IMG/VR virus record: IMGVR_UViG_3300025118_000119
Location: 1-26,102 of that record
Origin: a virus
Direction: 5' to 3' (one strand)
Length of the DNA: 26,102 bases
This document shows, one piece after another, positions 17,501 to 23,600 of this stretch. The notes beneath the pieces are model-generated. The model searched no databases. It was not told the origin of the DNA and saw nothing but the letters and a program-made list of their open reading frames with translations. Each line of letters begins with the position of its first letter. The stretch's first letter is position 1. The translations under genes and the position numbers were made by a program.

Positions 17501-20500
17501 TAAAATTAAATGTAGTAGTTCCTACTCCTACAAGAGTTTGGTTTCCTCCTAGAGGACTGATCTCTAAATTTAAAGAATTAGAATTTTTATTATTAATAGA
17601 ATCCCTAACAATCTCCTTCTTAACTGATGTATTTAATAAATCATTTATCGGAGTTAAATTATAATATAATGAGTCACTAATTTCTTCAATATTTTTAATA
17701 GTAAGATTTGCATTTGCGTCTACCCCCACTCTACCACTTCTACTAACATTAAAATCGTCGGTTTTTCCTGAAGTAACAAAAGAATTATTAAGTTTTGGAT
17801 CACTATAAAGATTTAACTCAAATGCACTATAATAAACTCCACCATCAACAAAAGATAAAGAAGAATCTGAAAGATCAAAATATATCTTAGAATTTCTTTC
17901 TGTTATAATTGGAGGATTGATTGGAGAAATAGTACCAGCAGAAGCACTACTAATATCAATTACTTTAGGTTCTACATTTATAGAATCATAATATTGAGTA
18001 GATAACTTAATAGTATTCTCATCTACTACTTGCGCATAATATATTTCATTATTACTCAATCCACCTGAAGAAGTAGATGCAGTATGAATAACTTTCTGAC
18101 CATTGGTATACCCATGTCTAGGAATAGTAATAGTATTATTAGTAGCATTAACATCACCTGCAACAAAAGTTCTAGGATCAATTACTAACCTTCTATTATA
18201 ATCATTATAAGCTACTTTAATAGTAGTAGTTATTCCTGTTCTAATATCTAAAGAAACATTATCTTCAGATTTAAGTCCATGAGTAGATGAGGTAGATACA
18301 GTAACTATACATCTACTTAAACCTCCACTTAATACATTATTATAATTACTAGATAAACTATGATATACTCCAGTACCTACACCAATAAAATATAGAGTTG
18401 ATGCTGTAGTGGTACTATTAATTCCTACAAAAGTACCTGTAGCTCCTAAACCTACTCTAGCAGTAGCAATTCCAATTATATCATCACTTATCTTTGCAGC
18501 ATATACTGTTTGTCCTTGAGTAAGAGCAAATCCATCAATACCATCAGTTGACACTGATACTGCAGTACCTGTATTTGTATTATAAGTTAATGCATCCCCT
18601 GTCAATAATCCATGATTTTTAAAATAAAGGGATTTAGTAGGAACAAATATTTCACTTAATCCTGCTCCTGGATTAGAGAATACTAAAGTAGATCCAACTC
18701 CCACCCCAGAAATAGTTCCTAATCCTATACTTTCTGTTGGGTTAAAATATAATTCTTTATTTAATTCAAAGTTAGAACCATCCAATTCCCTTAATACATT
18801 AAAACTAAATGTTCTAGGATCTTTAGAAAGAGCAATACCAGCAGTATGAGCAGTTCCTGTAGTAGAACTCCATTCCCTTAATACTCTAATTCTAGAAGAA
18901 AGGGTATCTACATTTAATACCTTTACTTTTTCTTGAGTTCCTACACCTATAATATCATTCTCTTTTATAGTAGAAGATAATGATTGTGGATCTAAATTTA
19001 AATACGTTACTATACCAGTAGCAGAAGGAGCTCCTATTGCAGTAAATAATTTAAATGTGTCGGTTCTTACTCCAATTTGTACTGACGAATCATTCCTAAA
19101 AGCACTAGTAGATAATCCTGAAACTGTTATAAATTCATTATTATAGAAATTATGAGGAAGAGTGCTATATCCAACAAATTGTTGATTAGAATTTCCTAAA
19201 ATAAACTCTACATTTGATATTTCTGTAGTAGCAACACTAATTTGACTTATAGCTTTTCCAGAAATACTACCTACCTGCGCTTTAGCAGCATAACCACTAG
19301 AACCAGAATTATTAAATATTATTTCATCGCTAACTTTATATCCAGACCCTCCAGTTTGAATTGCAACATTTGAAATACCTCCTGCAGTAACTCCATCAAT
19401 ATAACTAATTTGTCTATGAATAGTATTAGGATCTATTAAAAAATCATAAGAAGTATTTCTTAAAAGAAAATTATATGGAGAAGTATTTCTAACTAAATCA
19501 GTTTTATTCAAATCCACTAAATCTTGATTTGATTTATAATCAAAATTATATTCTATAGGTCTATATTTAAATGAATCACCTATCATATAAGGAAATTGTG
19601 GTTTCCTATAATTTTTAAAAGATCCTTCAGAATCCCTAAAATCAGGATTAATTAGAGAGAAATAAGCATAAACACCGTTAGGGAATTCTGGAGTTTTGCA
19701 AAATCTTCCATTATGTTGATCTAAGTCTCTACCATCTTTATAAGAATAATCTTCTATAAAAAATCCTTCAGAATATATTGGATCTCCATTAGATGTAAGA
19801 GGGTTAGGTCTATGAGTAGATATAGAAACAGAATATCCTGATTGAATAATCTTAATAGGACCTCCTGAATTGGTTGAATAAGCATATGGTCCATAAATTG
19901 GACATCCATCATAAGACCATCCTATAATAGGTGAATGGGTAATAGAATCTTCTTCTATATCATTTTCTAGAGATAAATCAGGAACAAAAATTTCTTTATC
20001 ACCTATAGCCTTTTTAATATAACTGGATTGTCTTAATTTTCTAGGAATGTATAAATGAGAATATTGAAGTCCATAATCTTCATTTAAACCAACACTCACA
20101 ACTCCATCATCAGTAGTAATCTGTTCATTTTGTATTAATCTTTCTACACTATTAATTGTCCATATCTTAGGATTAGAATAAAAATCAGACCCATCTCCAT
20201 TAGATGTTACAGTTATAGAAGCATCTGTTGCTGTATGTCCAATACCAGCATTAGATATAATAACTGAATCTACAGTTCCGTCTTTCAAAATAGGAATAAT
20301 CTTAGTTCCTTTACCAGCTCCTACCATTTTTAATTCTGGAGGAGAATTATATTCAGATCCCTTGTTCAATACTATAACTTCTGATAATTTTCCATCATCT
20401 ATTATAGGTAATAATTGAGCGTTCTTACCACTCTTTAAAGTAAAATTGGGTTGTCTATTATAATTGATTACGTCTGAAGATCCATAACCTACTCCACCGT

Positions 20501-23500
20501 TCGCAACATATACAGATTCAATAGGTCCTCTTACAACAGGTCTTAATTGAGCATTAAAATTTTGACCAGAAAAAGTGGAAACTCCTACATGTCCAATTAC
20601 TTCTACTTTTATTGGAGGATAATTAAATTCATTAATTCCTGCACCACCAGAAAGTAAATTCACATATTCCTTATTTTTTAAATAATAATTAGGTGCAGTA
20701 GATCCTACTCCTACTTGAGATAGTTTAAAAGAACCACTATCTATAGTAGTAACATAATAATTTGTTAAAGTGCTAAGTCCAATAATAGGAGTATTAGTAT
20801 TATCATATCTTATCAACTCTCCAGACTTATAACCATGATTAGATATACTAATAGTATTAGTAGCAGTATTAATTCCAGAAGAAGTAGCAGAAGTTAACTT
20901 ATTAGTATAATTATAACCAGAACTTGCTATACTTACATGACTAATAACTCTTTTCTTATTTGCACATTTAATTTCTTGAATACCTGATCCATAACCAGTA
21001 AGTCCAATAGTATCAATTCCAGCAATTGCATCTTGATAATTAAGGTGTAAAGCAACTGTAGAAGGTCCTACAATAGAACAATAATATGCAGCATCTGTAG
21101 TTAATCCAGCAATAGCAGTTTGAGTTTCTGTATTATATGTTATAAGTTCACCAAATCTAAATTTATGATAAGTTGAGAATCCTATTGTATTATCAGTAAG
21201 ATTAACATTTCCACTAGTTACAGTAGAATCAAAAGTTAAAGAATGATCTTTTAAAGTTAAATTTGCAAACGCAACACATCCAGAACCATTACCTCCAGAT
21301 ATTTTTAAAGTAGGTGTGGATAGATAATCAAATCCACCATCTACAACATCTATTCTTTCTACAGATCCATGTACTTCACAATAAGCAGATACTCCAATAC
21401 CAGTTGAATCGGTAATTGATAAAATAGGAGGATTGATAACATCATAATTATCTCCACCCTTAGTAACTGAAACTTCTTCTATAGGTCCATAATGTATAAC
21501 ATCGTTAGATTTATAATTAAGTATTTCAACTCCATTTACCAACATACCAATCTTCCCTCTAGGGGTAGATGTCTTAATAAGAGAATCTACTGGATCTTGA
21601 ATCTTTCTTATTAATTTCTGAGATTGTATTGTTTTTTGAGTAAACCTTAAAAGTTCGAATTTATTATTAGTTACAGTTCCAGAAAAAGAAACAAAGTTGC
21701 CCTTACCTATATTGGAACTACTCTTAGAAAGTTTAATAGTATCAATATCTACTTTTTTGACAAAATATTCTGTCTCTGCAATATCTAATTTATTAGTACC
21801 CTCTCCAGATACATAAATTATTCTTTCTCCAGTTATTAATCCATGATTAGGAATAGATATTTCTGTACTATCTTCAAAAGATCCTGAAAATGTTAAATCA
21901 GTTTCTCTAATATCTAAAGCATCACTAAAATAACTAGGAAGAGAAGGAGAAGTAATATATACATCATCTCCATCCAAATAAGAGTTCTGAATATTTGTAG
22001 TATAAATGCTAGTATTAGGGTAATTACTTAAATTAGCTTTAGACAATAATCTTTGAATTTTATATGATGCATTAAGATTTAATTCTCCAGAACCTTTAAT
22101 TAATACTTCCTTAGAGCTTATAAGAGAAATAATTTCGCAAGATATATCATTAATTAAAGCATTATCTCCTCCTATAAAATTATGCTCATCAAAAAGATTT
22201 AATTTATATGTAAAGTTTGAAGAGTCAATTAACTCAATATTTTCTACCAAATAAGTAGTAGAAACATTAGCAAATAAATTTTTAGTGACTATATTCTTAG
22301 AAACAGAACCTAAACCTTTTGGCTCAATAACACTTCCAGTTTGATTATAATAAGTATTATTGAAATTTAAATCTAAGTTAGATAAAACACCAGTTACTTT
22401 AACCTTAACTACATGAGAAGTTCCTATTCCAGAATATCCATAAGCATAAGCATCTAATCTTAAATCTTGTGTAGGAGAAATATCCTTATCAACTCCTGAA
22501 CATCCGAAAAATTGATTTAATGATTTTGAAGTATATTGTATACTATTACTAGTACCATTTCCAAAATCTGCAATCAATACTCCTGTAGTCCCAAATCCAA
22601 CAGTAGAATCTACAGTTAATACAGTAGAGCCTATAGAAACAGAATCGATTACTTTAGTATTAGGATGTATGGAAAAATCTTCAGTTACTCTATCTAATTT
22701 TCTATCAAAATCTAAACTTAATCTATAATATGTTTTTTCACCTCTTATTATCTTTTCTACGTTATTAATAGCTCCATTAGCTTTAGGGAAATCATAAACA
22801 TCATCTTGAAATAAATTCCTATTAATAAGATCCATAGGATCTCCTTCAATAGATTCTACTACAACTTGTTTTGAAGTTTTATAATCAGCATCGGAAGGAG
22901 TAAAAAGATAATCCCTTGGTTTAATTACTCTTACATCTTCCCCATACAAGGCTCTAAATAAAATCTCAAAGGATTGGTCAGTTCCTTTAGATGAATAAAA
23001 ATCTTTAGACTGTTTAATAAACAATCTTTTATTGAGATCAGAATCTAACTGTCTTTCTTCAAATCCTGGAGTTATTTGAGTTTTTACCTTTTTATAAAAT
23101 TCTTGTAAAAATCTAATACTTAAATTATTAACTACAGATCCAGAAGAATGCGTAGCTATCCCTGATTGAGAGAAAAGAAGTTCATCTGGTTGATTTGGAG
23201 TTCTATATGAAGTAATACCGCTAAACCCTCTAGAACACCCTGTAAAGGAGTTAGTAGTAATGCCAGTATAGGTAACAACCTCAGTGCCTATTTCAAGTAA
23301 TCCATAAGAATTTGGAAATCCGGTAGTAGAATCTACATTTATAACATTATCAGCAATTCCTACAGGAGAAGAAACATTTGTAGAATCTATAAGATCAGTT
23401 AATTCATCAATTTTAATATATTTGTCAATATTCTGTAAAACATCTAATGTAGATCCCTGACCTTCCAGAGCAGTATAATATTGTGCTAAAAATTCACCAG

Positions 23501-23582
23501 CAAGAGGATAATCCGCTCTTATAAAATCTGGCAGTTGGTTTTTAACAACCGAACTAATTTTGACTCTTGTATTTTCTGGCAT
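11553..23582 (-). CDS. 7: Giant baseplate wedge protein gp7-like (4009 aa)
   Basis: The N-terminus (VKNQLPDFIRADYPLAGEFL, then AQYYTALEGQGS) and the block FIKQSKDFYSSKGTDQSFEI with LFRALYGEDVRV (about 189-220) match large gp7-type wedge proteins of marine T4-like phages. A second conserved block is NSGFLNNSLQRVIDSDYYQ followed by VSSLNHTAGFKKFSDL (about 2396-2455). T4 gp7, the wedge initiator that binds gp10 and gp8, has 1032 residues, so this version is nearly four times longer. The extra length is largely beta modules: 'IGTE/IGSE' hairpins (about 78-125, 311-361, 3081-3133), 'HG-GE-Y' modules (six or seven copies), GG-x-GY modules (ten or more), a YHYH-like domain (1212-1335) and a three-copy tandem domain (about 2552-2896). 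It starts 18 bases after gp6, with AAGGA three bases before ATG. I see no frameshift or internal stop. Confidence 0.85.
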   Translation of the reverse strand: MPENTRVKISSVVKNQLPDFIRADYPLAGEFLAQYYTALEGQGSTLDVLQNIDKYIKIDELTDLIDSTNVSSPVGIADNVINVDSTTGFPNSYGLLEIGTEVVTYTGITTNSFTGCSRGFSGITSYRTPNQPDELLFSQSGIATHSSGSVVNNLSIRFLQEFYKKVKTQITPGFEERQLDSDLNKRLFIKQSKDFYSSKGTDQSFEILFRALYGEDVRVIKPRDYLFTPSDADYKTSKQVVVESIEGDPMDLINRNLFQDDVYDFPKANGAINNVEKIIRGEKTYYRLSLDFDRKLDRVTEDFSIHPNTKVIDSVSIGSTVLTVDSTVGFGTTGVLIADFGNGTSNSIQYTSKSLNQFFGCSGVDKDISPTQDLRLDAYAYGYSGIGTSHVVKVKVTGVLSNLDLNFNNTYYNQTGSVIEPKGLGSVSKNIVTKNLFANVSTTYLVENIELIDSSNFTYKLNLFDEHNFIGGDNALINDISCEIISLISSKEVLIKGSGELNLNASYKIQRLLSKANLSNYPNTSIYTTNIQNSYLDGDDVYITSPSLPSYFSDALDIRETDLTFSGSFEDSTEISIPNHGLITGERIIYVSGEGTNKLDIAETEYFVKKVDIDTIKLSKSSSNIGKGNFVSFSGTVTNNKFELLRFTQKTIQSQKLIRKIQDPVDSLIKTSTPRGKIGMLVNGVEILNYKSNDVIHYGPIEEVSVTKGGDNYDVINPPILSITDSTGIGVSAYCEVHGSVERIDVVDGGFDYLSTPTLKISGGNGSGCVAFANLTLKDHSLTFDSTVTSGNVNLTDNTIGFSTYHKFRFGELITYNTETQTAIAGLTTDAAYYCSIVGPSTVALHLNYQDAIAGIDTIGLTGYGSGIQEIKCANKKRVISHVSIASSGYNYTNKLTSATSSGINTATNTISISNHGYKSGELIRYDNTNTPIIGLSTLTNYYVTTIDSGSFKLSQVGVGSTAPNYYLKNKEYVNLLSGGAGINEFNYPPIKVEVIGHVGVSTFSGQNFNAQLRPVVRGPIESVYVANGGVGYGSSDVINYNRQPNFTLKSGKNAQLLPIIDDGKLSEVIVLNKGSEYNSPPELKMVGAGKGTKIIPILKDGTVDSVIISNAGIGHTATDASITVTSNGDGSDFYSNPKIWTINSVERLIQNEQITTDDGVVSVGLNEDYGLQYSHLYIPRKLRQSSYIKKAIGDKEIFVPDLSLENDIEEDSITHSPIIGWSYDGCPIYGPYAYSTNSGGPIKIIQSGYSVSISTHRPNPLTSNGDPIYSEGFFIEDYSYKDGRDLDQHNGRFCKTPEFPNGVYAYFSLINPDFRDSEGSFKNYRKPQFPYMIGDSFKYRPIEYNFDYKSNQDLVDLNKTDLVRNTSPYNFLLRNTSYDFLIDPNTIHRQISYIDGVTAGGISNVAIQTGGSGYKVSDEIIFNNSGSSGYAAKAQVGSISGKAISQISVATTEISNVEFILGNSNQQFVGYSTLPHNFYNNEFITVSGLSTSAFRNDSSVQIGVRTDTFKLFTAIGAPSATGIVTYLNLDPQSLSSTIKENDIIGVGTQEKVKVLNVDTLSSRIRVLREWSSTTGTAHTAGIALSKDPRTFSFNVLRELDGSNFELNKELYFNPTESIGLGTISGVGVGSTLVFSNPGAGLSEIFVPTKSLYFKNHGLLTGDALTYNTNTGTAVSVSTDGIDGFALTQGQTVYAAKISDDIIGIATARVGLGATGTFVGINSTTTASTLYFIGVGTGVYHSLSSNYNNVLSGGLSRCIVTVSTSSTHGLKSEDNVSLDIRTGITTTIKVAYNDYNRRLVIDPRTFVAGDVNATNNTITIPRHGYTNGQKVIHTASTSSGGLSNNEIYYAQVVDENTIKLSTQYYDSINVEPKVIDISSASAGTISPINPPIITERNSKIYFDLSDSSLSFVDGGVYYSAFELNLYSDPKLNNSFVTSGKTDDFNVSRSGRVGVDANANLTIKNIEEISDSLYYNLTPINDLLNTSVKKEIVRDSINNKNSNSLNLEISPLGGNQTLVGVGTTTFNFTLSKIPQKLEYTSSDGIFKYTTDSGNAEGPIFSVDIRNEGKEYRSLPGISTIFTTNGKDAVLQAEGETVGRIDRIDIQDVGFDYSVDRTLRPESKVPQLLKVDLLKSLDRIGINSVGKNYLDSPGLVLLDGLTKKVVSDVELDYTLGDTQVSILNNVKTLNNVTPIIIPTSNSNGISINNIDYNSGNKDVTITIGASFSNAADYPFEVGKKVLIEGVSVGIGSTGKGFNSENFDYTLFEILATDPNIGGTLGTVRYSLSNVIADGEIPGTFKSNLSSGKITAQEDFPIFDISLKVPNFDKGEKIVSGSKEGILESWNDFYGYLRVSSVQDYEKGESFIAHSSGVRGTINSVVLSDSLYDIEASSIVNEGFQKNSGFLNNSLQRVIDSDYYQYFSYSVESEVQYETWKEAVSSLNHTAGFKKFSDLIVRTETDIGISTVQEETQFNVINDLVSVMDLNTVFDFDLAREKTLDIDASIISDEIVFESKILLDYNESVGNRVLTIDDISGLFNNNARTDRFMAVDSFTLANVRYRKYITYIRDKRYTKERQVMLVSSLHDDTGNIFLNQYGRVETNTDLGEFGGDLGSYDMDIAGDDGRLLFFPKKYQYNNYDVSNVAFNISDSVAGVGSTGLGGIVNITSSTTTIPLGITTQHSIISFATTYRGSKVLVSYAASDASYWEHDEITLVHDGTNVDLVEYGQLTTGNVGSASGEPGLGTYSAYIAGSRVHLDLHPTVSTASTYVANTVHVDFGNASSAGVGTTALNTANLDSRYTSISSSGSPSATTVAQYESETFNGAYYIVCVEDTTNSHYQISEVIVVDDGTTAFITEYAINQTVTNLGDFDAAISGDYTTLTFTPIASANVQVRVFQSALRLVNELSTITQINLTNASIDTGFGAYTATETDIKRAFDLKHRQLPIFKRDFVGSATTTVNLTEDTITIPDHYFVTGEELSYRYTGAGTTSAIEIDEQAITGYGTTDKLPSTVYAVKVDDTSIRLATSAENALKTTPTYLDITAVGIGTSHSFTSKKQNSRCVLSIDNVVQSPIVATAVTTTISADVSATTDKIKLSGITSITGGDLLKIGSEIMKVDSVGLGATNVLLVTRPWMGTEKDSYTNGSLITKVEGNYNIVDSTVNFFTAPVGLTPLSTTTNEPNERDWVGIATHSSFNGRSFMRSGITGGSSEPYSKNYIFDDISGNFTGLTTQFTLQSEGSNIAGFSTNNALILVNQVPQGPQRYTGGVHVPGDYTLIEGKNASNVGITSIQFTGSISSVASDPNSSNVPLGGIIVSVGSTEGLGYQPLVAAGGTAIVSGLGTITSISIGNSGSGYRTGIQTVVNVGVQTLSTGAPNIEFIGTAAISGGNIVSIAITNPGTGYTSTNPPSVVIDEPLSYDNMPLFYTSNQSGVGSEARANIVVGLGGSVIDFEVINEGYGYGETQKLTIGVGGAVGIPTAGASEFREFQLTIQETVSDSFVGWTVGDFQVLDPLDSLFDGKATSFALNLNGVQQTIQSKPGSNIDVEVAILIFINDILQVPGVGYEFKGGSYITFMEAPKEGDTSKILFYQGTGSVDVTNVDILETVKKGDTVKLYDQDIALEENKRTVTVINASDSLNTNIYAGPGITTNESFERALTWSRQKEDKFIDGEAVTKDRPHYEPLIYPNTNIIQSVGVGSTVIFVSNIRTFFDSSKENYSGQSDIRIISQDSIVGASATAFVSAAGTVTSFDITNPGVGYTIVPSVSITTPVGLTTSQGARATATISGVGTVNAITVSYGGTTTGFAYTNTAAPSVLIGEPKLVTSIETINDVSYSGDFGIISGISTTSVGVASTGIVFDLLLPKESLFRDSSVVGSALTVSGISTGYYFTVFNSNVGASVTSLYQNGTVVGIGTSFLDNVYEVAQVSIAQTMGIGIGLTYVAQVTVSVQDYNGLTGLGHSEFFGEYSWGRIATAPRGKARVFTSYAGDSNGLSGISTSPIVERVNPLRYLNYNS
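14895..15929 (-). repeat. Three tandem copies of a beta domain in gp7
   Basis: Three consecutive segments of gp7 share one pattern. It comprises an aromatic/basic strand, a Q/E-rich strand ending in VHDGT or a variant, then EYG, LG-Y/F and an I-x-G strand, and finally an 'L-x-F/L-x-P' strand. Copy 1 (about residues 2552-2647) has QVMLVSSLHDDTGNI, LGSYDMDIAGDDGRLLFFPK. Copy 2 (about 2677-2776) has GSKVLVSYAASDASYWEHDE, LVHDGTNVDLVEYG, LGTYSAYIAGSRVHLDLHP. Copy 3 (about 2810-2896) has GAYYIVCVEDTTNSHYQISE, VVDDGTTAFITEYA, LGDFDAAISGDYTTLTFTP. The copies are diverged, so duplication is old or the units came by recombination. Confidence 0.7.
19578..19949 (-). other. YHYH-like domain inside gp7
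   Basis: Residues about 1212-1335 of gp7 begin with SPIIGWSYDGCPIYGPYAYS, the hallmark of YHYH-family domains ('P-I-x-G-x-x-x-D-G-x-P-I-Y-G-P-x-x-Y'). They end with HNGRFCKTPEFPNGVYAYFS and QFPYMIGD, corresponding to the family's 'L-D-x-x-N-G' and 'Y-x-Y-x-x-T-x-x-x-P-Y' end. The eponymous YHYH is here VYAYFS, so the two histidines are replaced. YHYH proteins are bacterial secreted or surface proteins with no settled biochemical role. In the phage baseplate I infer a folded, exposed module between beta repeats. Confidence 0.65.
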
Positions 23583-23600
23583 TTATCCTTACGGAGTGGA

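Larger units (their letters stand above)
12190..21475 (-). repeat. Dispersed GG-x-GY beta modules of gp7 (also in gp8 and the gp10-position protein)
   Basis: Short units follow the pattern 'V-x-x-I/V-x-V-x-N/x-G-G-x-G-Y-x-x-x-P-x-V/L-x-I'. In gp7 they occur near residues 703-770 (VTKGGDNYDVINPPILSI; VVDGGFDYLSTPTLKISG), 1022-1122 (VANGGVGYGSSDVINY; VLNKGSEYNSPPELKM), 1400-1448 (IQTGGSGYKVSDEIIF), 2058-2165 (degenerate), 3336-3412 (IGNSGSGYRTGIQTV; ITNPGTGYTSTNPPSVVI), 3442-3468 (VINEGYGYGETQKLTI) and 3740-3798 (ITNPGVGYTIVPSVSI). One copy is in gp8 near residue 260 and two are in the gp10-position protein near 2056-2123. Coordinates cover the gp7 span, not a continuous array. Confidence 0.7.
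14430..21870 (-). repeat. Dispersed 'HG-GE-Y' beta modules of gp7
   Basis: At least six dispersed gp7 segments follow the order: beta strand with T-I-x-I/F, 'HG' (or a variant), 'TGE-x-I/L-x-Y', a variable loop, 'YY-V/A-x-x-V-D', and 'T-I-K-L-S'. Approximate residues and examples are 571-624 (ISIPNHGLITGERIIYVSG), 797-850 (FRFGELITYNTETQTAIAGL), 906-960 (ISISNHGYKSGELIRYDNTN), 1644-1704 (YFKNHGLLTGDALTYNTNTG), 1814-1864 (ITIPRHGYTNGQKVIHTAST) and 2959-3050 (ITIPDHYFVTGEELSYRYTG). The coordinates span from the first to the last copy, not a continuous array. Such a repeat is common in large baseplate proteins of marine phages; its function is unknown to me. Confidence 0.65.
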
